64,000 nt of DNA, taken from positions 1,016,001 to 1,080,000 of the forward strand of contig JAANYP010003718.1 in NCBI GenBank assembly GCA_020465985.1, given 5' to 3'. Source of the DNA: Centrapalus pauciflorus. Taxonomy: Eukaryota > Streptophyta > Magnoliopsida > Asterales > Asteraceae. Shown piece after piece: positions 47,301-61,800 of this stretch. The notes below the pieces were generated by a model. The model was not told the origin of the DNA. It worked only from the letters and a program-made list of their open reading frames with translations, and did not search any database. The first letter of the stretch is position 1, and the number at the start of each line of letters is the position of its first letter. Both the position numbers and the translations under genes were made by a program.

Positions 47301-50300
47301 TTTATTTCCTGTGTCCAGCCTTATTTACAGCTCATTCCCAGGATTTCCTACATTTAGCACCGGAGGATCATGTTTGGTAGGAGCAGGAATAGGATTAGGT
47401 GATTCTGAATGACTATTGGTTGGTTTATCAAAGAAGGGAGTCAGGGACCTGATTCAGAAAGGTAACATTAGCACAACTAAAATATCAACGAAGAGAAGGA
47501 CTACAACAATGACATCCTTTTTGAAGGCGAAAATATCCAAAGAAAATACACTTAATAGCATGCGGTTCAACTTTAGTATGTCTTGGGAGACAGTCTTGGA
47601 CTTGAGAAATACAACCAATATCTTACGAACTAAGGGAAACAAGGTTCCGGGGGAAAATAAAATGGAAAAAGGTTTTTCCTTCAAGGACGAAGAAGGCATA
47701 CAGTTAATAAAATAATTAGTTGAAAGAACCACATCAGCCTCAAAACAGTGTGTGTCACCATAGTGAATCATCATAATGAGAGCTACATCCAACAAATGAC
47801 TATTTTTACATCCAGCAGTATGACTCTGTTGGGGTGTATACGCACATATGGACTCATGCATAACACCAAGATGAGATTAGAACCAACTCATAAGAAAATT
47901 ATTAGTTGGCATAATCTGATAAAAGTGTTCTATGGAAAGGAAAAATGGATTTGAACACAAGTAAATTTCACAAAAAGTAGGAAAAATTTTCACTTGTAAG
48001 GGTGGCAATTTCGGCCCAAATCATCCAAATAGGCAAAACGATTGTAACATTATAAATCCTTGTTCATACATATTTTTTAATATTACTTTTTCAAAAATGT
48101 GTTTGATATATTATTTTTGAAGATTTGTGTTTAAAAAAATATCCATTAACATGATTACATTTGATGTGAGCTTGCAAACGAAAAGTCATAGACAAAAGTA
48201 ACGAAATACTTGAGACCATGAGGTGAGTTGACTGGACATGGTCTCATACATCACATTTGATTAATTGAAACAAAAAACTAACTTGACTAGACTCACATGA
48301 AAAGATCAAACATCCAGTCTTAGCTTCTTCAAGACGTGTAAAGAATGATGCCCTAAGTGATGCTAAGGAGGTGTTTTCTATTGACTTAATGGACTTGATG
48401 GCCACATGTTAGGAATTTCAGAAACAAGTTGCAAACAAATCAAGAACTCAACAAATCAGAAAACCCACAATTCTGAATCAAAAAAAAAGTATTCAATTTC
48501 ACTAACAAATTGGGTTGAATGACTACAATTTGAGTTATTGTCCTCATTAACCCATAGGACTTATTTATACTAATGACTACAAAACTAACCAAGACTAACT
48601 CTAATCTAACTATCAGGGAATTACACTAAACCCCCTGAACTAATACAACTAATTCAAGTCACTAACCTCACAAATCTCCAACTTGACTTGAATTTCAAAA
48701 AACAAAACAAACAAATTCACAAAACAAATTTGTGTTACTCCACCTATTTGGAAACACACTATCAAATTCAAATTCAAAACACAAACCCAAAATCCAAAAC
48801 TTCAATCCCGAAGCCACAAATATCAAATATCATCTATGCGACCCAAAACACCAATGTGCACCAAAACCAACAAACCGGAGAACAAATCGATATCCAAAAT
48901 CAACCGGTTACCAAATGTCGCAACGAAACGATAGCCCAAAACAAAATATCCAAACGGCCCAAAACAACGCAAAATCGATGACCCAAAGACAACGCCGGAA
49001 CCTATCGATCGATCAACAAAATCCGGACCCAAACTACAGCGATCATCACAACTAAATATTAATGTGTAATTTCTCCCAAAACCCCAAACACAAATCCAGC
49101 CGGAAACAAACGGGCAACCAAACGACAAATGAGAAATTCCAACAAATTGATGATACGGGCCAACCAAAATTCAAGCTCCAAAAGTCGAGAATAATACTCC
49201 AAATCGGCAAACAAACGATCGACAACCAAAACCGAAATCACGATTTGAACAAACCGGAATGTCATAACCCAAATGTCGATCACTAAACTAATCGATACAA
49301 TTCCCCGACATGACGAAACAATCCGAAAACCAACCGTCATCAAAAAACAAATCAAAAATTCAAACGGAACTTGTATAGCCATCTAAATGGCTTCAACATC
49401 AAACAACTCGAAATTCAATCAACACCGAACGAAAATCAAAACCGACTTCTTGAATCAATGCGAATCCCACAAAACGCAGCTCCAATTCTGATACTAAACC
49501 GAACAAACGAAATGAGTCGACACCTAAATTCTTGAATCGTCATCCAAGAAAAAAACCAAAACGACCATTCCGTCTTCAAAACAAATCAAGAAAAACAAAA
49601 AACCCGAGATAAATACAAATCACCGAACTAAACCCAAACATCCAAATCAATTTCTTACGACTTGCGAATTCATATTTCAAAACACTAGCAACGTTCAAGA
49701 ATTCGTTTTCTTGAAACCCAAAACTCAAACGAACCACAAAAACAGAAAACCAGAGAGAATCCAACAGAACCGAAAAACGAGACGAACGAATGTTGGCAGC
49801 GGGAAGACCCTCTCCACCTTGAACCGAACACCAAGATAATTTCAGAATCTTGGACTTCCAGAATACACAGCGATTCCAAATTTCCAGAATTCAATATTCA
49901 CAAAACCAGCGATTCCAAATTTCCAGAATTCAAGATTCGTAAAACGATTGTCAAGATAGCAATTGGGAGTAGACATAGAAGAAGAAATTCAGAACCTCAA
50001 ATGCGCCAAATTGATTTCCATATCTTGAAGCGATATACCAGAAATTCATGACATAACTCGTGATCGCTCAAAAACAGATTCATATGCGACCACCAAACCC
50101 AATATGCCAGCGCCGATTTCTCCAATCGGCAATTCCAATTGCGAATGTCAATTCTAATTAGGAAAAACAAAATCGATAGCAAAACTTCAAAGCGGACTCT
50201 ACAAAAGAACGATTTCTAATTGCTATCACTAACTTCAATTTCAAATGGCAGAAAGAACAAACGTTGATCACAACCTGGCTTGGCTCTGATACCACTTGTT

Positions 50301-53300
50301 AGGAATTTCATAAACAAGTTACAAACAAATCAAGAACTCAACAAATCAGAAAACCCACAATTCTGAATCAAGAAAAAAGTATTCAATTTCACTAACAAAT
50401 TGGGTTGAATGACTACAATTTGAGTTATTGTCCTCATTAACCCATAGGACTTATTTATACTAATGACTACAAAACTAACCAAGACTAACTCTAATCTAAC
50501 CATCAGGGAATTACACTAAACCCCCTGAACTGATACAACTAATTCAAGTCACTGACCTCACACCACATAACTTAATTCGTTCAGCATTTTTAACATGTTT
50601 GTTATTGGCTTAATGAATAAAAAAAACCCATACGTTAAGCATCAGGAGCATACTCATCCGCATACAGCTCTACATTTTGTATACTAAAAACTTCTGATCA
50701 TGTAGAATATTTGTTCCATTTTCGATTGATTAGAGATAGAAACCATTAGACTAAAACGTGTGCCAAACAACCCTTCTTGAAAAACACAAAGTGTAGAAAA
50801 AACTGTTACAAAGCAATTATGTGTTCTAGTAATTTGACTAACAGATATAATGCTATCAAGTAGGATCATAAAGGACCAATGATAATTTGAAGTTCGACAG
50901 CATAGTTGAACTGGGTTACGGATGATATCAGTAGTTAGATTAGACAAAAGGTCCTTGTTCCCAATCATATAAACAGTAGCACCAAAATCAATAATCCATG
51001 ATGATGATAAAGCTGAAAAACAAATAGATGATATAACTGACTACAATATTAGAACGAGGACATGAAACCTGTCCAGAATACTCATGTTGGGAGTTGTGAA
51101 AGTAGAGCGAGAGAGATAAAGAATTCTCGATTTCATGTTGAAAATACAACACAGGACTAAGTATATATATACAAAGAGAGCTATACTAGGAAAACCATAT
51201 TAGGAAAATATATCAAATCTATTCCTAATATATACACATATTCTAATACTCCTTTCAAGCTGGAGCATATATGTCATAGGCTCCAAGCTTACTACACATT
51301 TAGTCGACTCGGGGCCCTCTGAGAGATTTTGTAAACATCTGCTAGTTGGTCATAGGAATTGACAAACTCAGTCACAACAATGCCTTCTAGACGTTTGTCC
51401 CTGAGTGACGGTCAATTTCAATGTGCTTTGTCCTCTCATGAAAGATTGGGTTGGAGGCGATAGCTTGGTTGTCAAATATGAGCTTCATAGGAGAAATCTT
51501 GCAAAACCTTAGTTCTTTGAGAAGTTTCTTGATCCATATGAGTTTATATGCTGCATTTGGCATTACTCTACTCAGATTCTGCGCTTGATCTTCCTACCAC
51601 ACTTTGTTTCTTGCTTTTCCAAGAAACCAGATTACCCCCAAAGAGAACACAGTAACCTGATGTTGATCTTCGACTGAATGGACAACCACCATAATCTAAT
51701 TAGTGTAACAGTGGACTTCCGTGTTCCCTTTATTATCATAAATAGGCCTTTTCATGGAGCTCCTTTGATGTATTTTAATCTACGCAATGCTGATTCCTAA
51801 TGACGGTGACAGGGAGAATCCAGGAACTGACTAACTACACTCATAGCTAAAGAGATATTTAGCCGAGTTTGTTAGGAATTTCAGAACATAAAACGCAGAA
51901 TCAAAAACGAAAAATATCAAGAACTCAAGAACCCCAAACGTGAATCAAAGAAAGAATTCAAATTCACTATCAAACTTGGGGTACATGTCTACAAGTTGAG
52001 TTATTGTCACATTTAATCCAAAGGGAAGGTATGCAGCCTTATCATTGATGGTGGAAGTTGTACAAATGTTGCATCTACAACTCTTATCAATAAGCTTAGC
52101 ATCTTTACTTCATCTCACCTGAATCCATACAAGCTTTAATGGCTAAAGACATGAAGGTAACCAAACAGGCCTACTGTCGTTTTCTATTGGTAAGATTTAT
52201 CAAGATCAAGTTCTTTGTGATGTTATACCTATAAATGTGGCATCGAAAAAACACCTATTCTTTTGTCATGAATAAGAAGGTAATTCTCAACCTACTACCG
52301 CCTACCTTACTGCAGAAAAAAGAATCTGGGCTGGTTACTGAAGTTGAGAAAAGTTTATTCATGAATGAAGCACGGATGGAAAAAGCTATTTGCAAAGGAA
52401 AACCTGTTTACATTTTGCTACTAGTTGAAAACAAGTTCATTGATGAAGAAACTCCCTTGCATGTTGCTGTCCATCCACTTCTAGAGGAGTTCAAGGACGT
52501 ATTTCCTTCTGATTTACCTTCTGGATTACCTCCACTTAGAGGTATTGAACACCACATCGATCTAATTCCAGGAGCACCGCTTCCTAACAAGCCAGCCTAA
52601 CGATGTGTTCCAGAAAAGACTCGAAAACTACAACGGCAAGTTAAAGAACTCATTGATCGTGGATATGTACGTGAAAGCATGAGTCCTTTTTCAGTTCCAA
52701 CTTTGTTGGTTCCAAAAAAAGATGGAACTACGAGAATGTGTGTTGATAGTAGAGCCATCAACAACATAACAGTCAAGTATCGTTATCCAATTCCTAGGTT
52801 GGATGATATGCTTGATGAACTCCATGGTGCTAATGTGTTCTATAAAATTGACCTTAGGAGTGGCTACCACCAAATCAGAATGCGTGAAGGAGATGAATGG
52901 AAACGGCATTCAAGACAAAAGTGGTTTGTATGAATGGTTGGTAATGCCATTTGGACTTTCCGATGCTCCACGTACTTTTACGAGGCTGATGAATGATGTT
53001 CTTAGACCTTTTACTGGTGATTTTGTTGTTGAGTACTTTGATGATATACTTGTGTACAACAAAGGTGAAGAAAGTATTTGAAGTGTAAAGAAGCCAAAAA
53101 CTCTATGGGAAGTTGGATAAGTGTGAATTCTTCTCTCCAAAAGTGATCTTCCTTGGTTATGTTGTATCTATAGATGGGATTTCCGTGGATGAATCAAAGG
53201 TTACAACAATCAAATCTTGGCCGGTTCCTACTAATGTAACAGAGGTAAGTGCTCTTGATCATTGGAGTCATTACTTGAGGCCAAAACAATTTGTATTACA

Positions 53301-56300
53301 TTCGGATCATCAAGCTTTAAGACATATTAAGGGCAAAGCAAGCTGAATCCAAGGCATGCAAAATGGGTGGAATTTCTCCCTTCAAAATATAAAACAGGAA
53401 GTTCACGTTGTTGCAGATGCCCTCTCAAGGAGATATGTCATGCTTACTCTTCTTGGAGCAAGAGTGCTAGGCTTTTGTTTCATTAAAGATTTGTATTTAA
53501 ATGATCCACATTTCTCTAAAGTTGTTCAAAAATGCAAGGAACGAGCTTGTGGTGCCTATTCTATCCAGGAGGGGTTTCTTTTCAAGAACAACAAACTGTG
53601 TTCCCAAAGGAACCATAAGGGAGCTACTAATTAAAGAAGCTCATGGAGGAGGATTGGCCGGGCATTTTGGCATCAACAAAACCCTTGGTGTTTTACAGGA
53701 CAATTTCTACTGGCCACACATGGAAGGTGATGTTACTGCTCTTATTGCTAGATGTGCAACATGTTACATGTCATCAAGCTAAAAGCAAGTTCCACCAAGG
53801 TTTGTATACCCCATTGCCTGTTCCTTCTCAACCTTGGGAAGAGATTTCTATGGATTTCATTGTGGCCTTGCCTCGTACTCAGCGTGGGAAAGATGCTATC
53901 ATGGTTGTGGTGGATCGTTTCTAAAAAATGGCACACTTTATTCCGTGTCACAAAACAGATGATGCCTTACATGTTGCTGATCTATTTCTCAAGGAAATTG
54001 TGCGTCTTCATGGTGTTCCTAAGACCATAGTTTCTGATAAAGATGTCAAGTTCTTGAGCTATTTTTGGAAATCATTGTGGAAGTTGTTGGGGACAAAGTT
54101 ATTGTTTAGCACAGCCTATCATCCTCAAACGGATGTGCAAACAGAGGTAACTAATCAAACACTCACAACTTTACTAAGAACCATGATGAGCAAGTCAATG
54201 AAAGATTCGGATACTAAGCTTTCTTTTGTTGAGTTTGCTTATAACCGATCTCCTACTTATGCTACTGGCCGCACCCCCTTTGAAGTGAACTATGGAGTGA
54301 ACCCTCTCACCCCTCCCATTTTGAGGCAGCAACTTGTGCTAAAGAAATGCAAAAAATTCATGAGAAAGTCAAGGTGAAAATTGAGCATGCCAATGACTTT
54401 GGAGATTACGTTTGGCTGCACTTAAGAAAAGAAAGGTTTCCTTCAAGGAGGAAAAACAAGCTAATGGCAAGAGATGGACCGTATAAGGTGTTGGAAAGGG
54501 TCGAAGATGATGCTTACAAGTTGGAATTACCGGGGCAACATTTCAGCAACTTTTAATATTGGAGATCTCTCTCCTTATCTTGAAGACGGTCCACTAGAAG
54601 ATTTGAGGGCAAATTCTTCCCAACCAGGAGAGGTTGATGCGGGAGCATCCATGCACTTTGCAAGATCAACCCATTTCATGTGTCCAGCTCAACTTGGGCC
54701 AGATTTAGATACATTATTCGGGTTCAAAACACTTGGTGGGTAAAGTGTGATTTTCTGGCAACCCAAGAAAGTTCATCCAGCCATAATTGAAGAGTCTTCA
54801 TCATAATTAGTTCCATTAACGCTTCCTTTAATAGTTCTTCAATTTTCTGTCAGCTTTTGGATTTTCCTTTAGTCTTTTGATCTCCTAGATTTATTGTTTC
54901 TTTAATTTCCAGCCCTATATATAGGCTTCCAAGTTGTAATGGCAAATCATCTTTCGATTACTGAATTTACAATAGCTTGCGAAACTAAGTTGAGTGTTGT
55001 TCTATACACGAAGGAGTCGACTTTTGATTGTTTTTAGTGTGGTGCTACGGCTTTATCACTAACAACATCAAATTCCGCCAACTTAAATAATCTTGGTGGT
55101 GTTTCATTACTTTATCCTTGATTATTTAGGTTGTTATTATTTTTTCAGCCTTGTTGCTGTTCTTCATGTTCTTATTTCTTAAACCCCCACTATTATTAAA
55201 CTACCCAACCCACCATCTACTTATAAAAGTTCTAATGTTTTAGGTTTAGTTTTTTGTGATGTTTGGACCCCACTCCTGTTACTTCATTTGCTGGTCACAC
55301 TTATTTCTTATTATGTGATGATCATTATTCTCTCTTCATTTGTATTTTCCCTTTAAATTTAAGTCTGATGTGTATGCAACCTTTAAAAGCTTCCTTGTCA
55401 TGGTTGAATGCGAATTTCAAACCAAACTCAAAACCGTCCAAACCGATTGGGAAAGGGAATTTAGGAATCTCTCCCAATTCTTCTCTTCTCTTGGCATCAT
55501 CCACCGACTTTCATGTCCTCACACGAGTGAACAAACCCACCTCCTGCGCAATCCCAATCCTCACCTCCCCTTGTTCACAAATATCATTGTCGCTCCAGAA
55601 CTACCCAACCACTAACCCTACTGCTGCCCCTCCCACTACGCACACTCGTCCAGCCAACTTACGTCCCAACCTCGAGCAAACCAAACCCTACAATGCCTCT
55701 GCATTTCTTACCACCTATACCAACACCGAACCACGCCTCTTTTCCGTTGCTAACAAGGATCCTTAGTGGCGTCATGCTATGTCTCAAGAGTATTCGGCTC
55801 TAATGAGGAATGGTACTTGGTCTTTAGTTCCTCGTGTTCCAAAATCCAACGTGGTTCATAGCAAGTGGATCTACAAACTAAAAAGAGATCACACAGGGGC
55901 TATTAAGCGTTACAAGGCATGCCTAGTTGCCAAAGGTTTTAACCAGGAAGCAGGTGTGAATTATCTCGAAACTTTTAGTCCCGTGGTCAAATCGACTACT
56001 ATCCATGGTGTTTTATCTCTGGCCGTCACAGAACTGGCCCTCCGGCAACTTGTTTTATTCTAAGTCCTTAAACTTTATGAATATTTTTAAAATATCCTTA
56101 AAATTTATAAAAATGAATGGTTAAACCTTGCACATTTTGTTTGAATGATTAAGTCTCCTGATTTTATAAAAATACATGAATAAGTTAACCCAATTAGGCG
56201 AGATAAAGGATTAACTTTTAAAGAGATTTTTAGTGACACCTTTTTAGCATCTTTATACAATTTTAGTACTAAATTTATAATAATGACCAAATTGAGACGA

Positions 56301-57467
56301 GTTCTAAAAGAATAATGACATTAATGAGAAAAAAATACAATGACCTAAGTGAGATGAACCGACATGGTTGTTACTGTTGATCATTCATTTTTATGAAGTA
56401 GAGAACTTAATGTTTTCTTAATTGCAATGCCTTGAGTCATTACTTTTTATGAAGTGCAAGGGACTTGACCATTCAAACAAAGTGTTCAGGGATTTAATCC
56501 CTCATTTTTATATAGTTTAGAGACTTAATCATTCATTTAAATAAAGTTTAAGAACTTGATCATTCAAAATACAAGGTTAGGGACCTATTCACGCATTTTT
56601 ATAAAGTTTAGAAACTTAATTGTTCAAAATACAAGTTTAGGGATTTAATCGCTCATTTTTAATAAGTTGTTGGGTTTTTCTGAAATTTCCCCCACTCTAA
56701 ATATATAAATTTAACACCCTTTTCCATAAATTTACATGTTGTGTCTTATAAGTCTGATATGATCACAGACGTAGTTGTCAATGTATCGTACATTCACGTG
56801 GTCATTATATAGACATAGAAGACACAAAAGTATGTGCATGTGTGTGTGTATACATGGATAACGTCAATTTATACGTAGGTACTACAAAAGCTTAAATTTA
56901 TACTTTTAGAGTGATACCTCCAGGTTCCTCATATATACATAGATAGATAGATATATTCAACCTTTTTGTACAATCTTGCATAAGCCTCCCACCGCTTTCT
57001 TTGAGAAGAAGATCTTCTGTTTGCAACCGCTTCAGAAGCGGCTAGTAAAAAGCTCGCAGCCACAAGCAGATCTCTTCCATCCTCATCCACTCTGGATTGC
57101 AAGTGTCAGCACACAAATTGTTGACATTAGATCTTGTCTCCCAGTAAACCTTTAAACAAAGAAGAAATACCTGACAATAACTGCAGCAAGCAAATGACTT
57201 CCTTCAACTCTAAGGACCGGATGTCCAGCTTTTAGGGAACTGTACTTTTGAAACACATGATCTTCAAGGAGGCTTTTATCTTCCACTTCATTTGATAGAT
57301 ATGAGGACGATGTTATTTCAGAACCAATCACATTGCTCTTGAGAGGCAACTTATTACCAGCTTCTTTATAAAGCCAATGTGCAGCTACTCCATGCTCAGC
57401 ATACTCATGCATGCTCTGAATAAGAGGAAACTGATATGGTGAGCTAGCGGTGACGGCATAAATACTT

Positions 57468-57521
<54 letters not shown>

Positions 57522-58787
57522 AGAAGCTATGCAGCAGAATATAAACTTCAATTGTAAATCAAGAATAGTAAAATATACAACTTCTTGCTAAAATAGAAAA
57601 TCTGACATGTATGTTTTCGAATAAAAAAACATGAACTTTAGCAAAAATGGTCAATCACTATATGATTTTTGTAAAAAATAAAAAGAAAATGTAATTTTCT
57701 TAGAGAATTTTTTTGTAAACTACAAAAAAGGTTAATATCGGAAAAACACGATGAACTATTACTTTTTTATCAGTTCAACCACTCAAATGATTTTTCAAAT
57801 GATAAAACCACCGACCTTTCTTTGCCTTCTAAAAGTAGGTAAATTCCCTGATGAAACGATAAGCTCACGGTTATTTATCTATCTATCATTTTTTTGTCGG
57901 TTTAACAAGATCAGGCTGGAGATAAGGTAGTAAGCTGGAAAGCGACTTTAGAGCCATCAGTTGTGTTGTCTACGACAGAAGCTGAGTATGTGGCTCTCAC
58001 GGAGGCAGCCAAGGAGGGTATTTGGCTGAAAGGTTTTCTTGGAGATCTTGGTTTTCATCAAGATCAGGCTGTTGTGTTTTGTGACAGCTTAAGTGCAATT
58101 TGTCTTGCAAAAGACCAAGTGCATCACGAGAGAACGAAGCGTATAGATGTTCTTTACCACTTTATACGTTCAGAATTTTCTGTTCTTACTTTACTAGCAT
58201 TAAAGTAGGTGGAGATTTTGTTAGTTGTAACGATAATTGTAGTAGTAGATAGTTAGCATTTCTTTGTTTTAATTTACCCATTACCGTAGCCTATAAATAA
58301 GGGCTTTCATTTGTAATCAGTTCAATCAATAAAGATTTCAGCCTATTATTTTCTAATTCTCTCTCAAGATTCTTTATCTAATTTCTCTTAATTCTCAACA
58401 ATACAAACACACACTCATATATATATATATACACACACACATACATATATATATACACACCTCATGTATTAGAAGATCAGTAAGAACCATGCTTCAAAAC
58501 TTTTTCATTTCTATGTTCAAATAAGTATTATAAGACTCGGTATGAATGAATCACATGTTTTTTACTTTTGTAAGGTCTTTAAATGTCATGTGAATGTGAA
58601 TGTAAGTAGATTGATGAGAATGTATTTTTTTAACGTTCTTACAAAATTTGAAAACATGTGAATTGTTATATATGGCTTTCAATGTTAATTAAGCATAGAA
58701 ATGAAAAAAAAAAAATTAAAATGATTTTAGGCTTGGTTCCTCCGGTTCTTCCAATGGATGCGGTTCTCCCTTGTGTGTGTGTGTGTG

Positions 58788-58838
<51 letters not shown>

Positions 58839-61800
58839 TGTGTGTGTGTTATATTATTTACCTGTGTTCTTATTTGGACTTCCAAGGGTGAGTTTTCTGG
58901 GCCATGCACTGCAGTGTGCAGAGACTGGAGTTATGAGATAAGGTGTCAGGATATGGGGCATTGAGAAGACGAGATATAGGAGAAAGTGCATGAATTATCA
59001 AAACAAATGAATTATCATCAGCATAAGAAACATAAGACATACACATCATAGCATAACAACTTCAAAGTATCACCTTTATCATGGTAAATAAAATTATGTA
59101 CGATTAACTGATAAATTATACAAAGTGGATTTTTTTTTTTTTTTTGTCATCTTAAAAAATATAGTGCAGCCCTTGTCATGCTCAGGTCCCATAACCCAAA
59201 AGTTAGGCTGTGTGACCAAACTAATACTTCTCATGACAGATTGTATAAGCGTAAATTGCAAAGTATGTACCTGTAGTTTGATATAAATTACAGATTCCGT
59301 CCCTAAACTTAGTTAATTACACTAGACGTCTCTATTAAGGTTTCGTTTTACTCATAGTCCCTTATCGACCTAGGTGTTAATTTTAACAAAGATAACCAAT
59401 TTTCCTTCTATATGTTGCATTAAATCCCTAAGCATTGTAAATAATTTCTTTCACCTCCTTGTAGTAAAAACTTTTATTTTTATTTATTAATATATTTAGT
59501 AATTTTAAGTATATTAATTTATAACTAATGGATATATTAAATATGACTTCAGTTAGTGGACTATTTAAGATTAATATATTAAAAAATGCTTTAATTTTTT
59601 TCTTTATTCTATTAAAAATGAAAGTAAATTACAAAATGGTCCCTGTGGTTTGTTTAAAATTACAAAAACGGTCCGTCAACTTCCAAAGTTGCAGTGCTAG
59701 TCCTTCAAAACACTAATGACTTGCAGAAACAGTCCTTTTGTTTCTAAACTTTTTAAAAATGTCGATTTTGCCCTTTTCTCAATTACAAGTTTAGTCCCTC
59801 CGCAATTTAACTTAATTCCAAGTTTGGTCCTTAAATTTTTATTTTTGGTTTTAAAATTGAAATATTAATTTAACAAAATATGATTCAATTCTTTATAAAA
59901 TATATTGTTTTTATTATTTATACCTTTTTTTAAATGAATTTATATTTACTTATTAAAACTTATTTTTATTTATATACTTAATTTAGTATATTTCAAATTA
60001 TTTATTAATATTTGTATATTTTTATTATTTATACTTTTTCATTACCTTAATATATATTTTTATGAAAAATATATAAATTTAGGCTTTTGTTATTTTAAAT
60101 AAAATTTTTTTTTTTGGCTAATACGTTTCGATATAATGTAATACTCTATTACTTTTGATTTAACTATTTTGTTACGTTAATACGTTTGATCTAATATTTT
60201 GTTCATTTTCACTTAAGTATTAACGTAGCAAAAATGCAAATCAAAACGAATAAAACGATAAATTGAAATCAAAATGTACTGGCATAACAAAATATTTAAA
60301 TCAAATCAGATAAAATAATAAATTTAAAAAAACGTATTAACGTAACAAATATTTGAATATAAATTAATATATTAGTAAATTTAAATCGTAATGTAAGAGA
60401 CCAACAAAATATTTAGATTAAAACGAACAAAAGCTTAAATTTATATATTTTCTTAATAATCATAATAAAATCAAAACTTGTTAACGTGAAGAAATAGTCA
60501 GATGAAAAAGTAAATTTGAAAAAAATATACAAATAGTTTAACCAATGAAATATAAAATAAATAAATTGCATAAATAAAGGAGGCATAAATTAACTAAATT
60601 AAATATACAAACAGAAATAATTTTTAATACATAAATATAAATTTATTTTAAAAAATAAATAGGTATAATTAATAATAAAAATAATAATATATTTATCAAT
60701 GACTCAGATCATAATTTATTAAATTAATATTTTAAATTTAAAACCAACAATAAAAGTTTAAGAAAAGGACCAACATTGAAATTAATTAAATAGTGAAGGG
60801 ACCAAATTTGTAATTGAGAAAAGAGTAAAATCGTCATTTTTAAAAAGTTTAGAAACAGAAGGTTCGTTTCTGCAAGTAAAAGGTGGTTTAAGGGACTGCC
60901 ACTGCAACTTTAACTTTCAAAGTTGAGGGATCGTTTTCGTAAATTTGAACAAACCACAGGGACCATTTCGGTAATTTACTCTTAAAATTTTTTTAATTAT
61001 AAGTAGAGTAAATTACATAAATGGTCCCTGTGGTTTGCCCAAAACTACGGAACCGGTCCCTCAACTTTCAAAATTGCATAAACGGTCCCTCAAAACACTA
61101 TTTGCTTGCAAAAATGGTCCCTCGTCCGTTAATAATTTCAAAATGACAAATTTGCCCTTTCAGTTATGGTCCCTCAACTAATTAATTACTTTCAGTTTTG
61201 GTCCTTCTAACCAATTTTTATTTTTGAGTAGTTATTTTAATAAAGTATGATTTAGTTAACTAATATAAATTTATAAATACAAAAAAATGTAATTTAATCA
61301 TTATTTATATATTTATTAAAATTTTGCTTTATGTGTTCCTAGTATACATATTCATATTTTAATATTAACATTATTTGTTCTTTTACGAAATTAATGTATT
61401 TAATTTGCTTTAAGAATACTAAAATTTGTTATTAATATTGATTTTTTTTTGTTTTGGTTATAAATTTTTCTTATACCTTTTTACTTATTTATTAACTAAT
61501 TAAAATCATGAGTCATTTAAATTAATATATAAGACCAATATTAATTATTATGAGTAATTATTAAAACTATAAAAAACACACACGTGTACACATATAGATT
61601 TAGATTCAAGTTAGATATAGATTAAGGGATAATTGCGCAAAAAAACTATCAACTTGTCAGCCATTTGTGATTAAAACACCAAACAATTTTTCGTTGCATA
61701 AAAACCCCGAACTAACTAAAATTCAGTAAATCAAGATTTTATCAATGAGTAACGCGTTGAAACCGGTTATTAATCCTACGTAAACCGGTAAATAACCTAC

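Noticed and set aside
48688..49382. Several frames of about 100 residues on both strands
   Set aside because: They lie in the C/A-biased interior of a non-coding LTR element; composition explains the lack of stops and no gag or pol motif is present.
53113..53346. Intact gypsy RNase H
   Set aside because: The frame jumps from the end of RT directly to [10 protein letters not shown]; the N-terminal half of the domain is missing.
57963..58208. Possible host gene exon (clean 81-residue frame)
   Set aside because: The sequence is copia RNase H followed by a purine tract and LTR.
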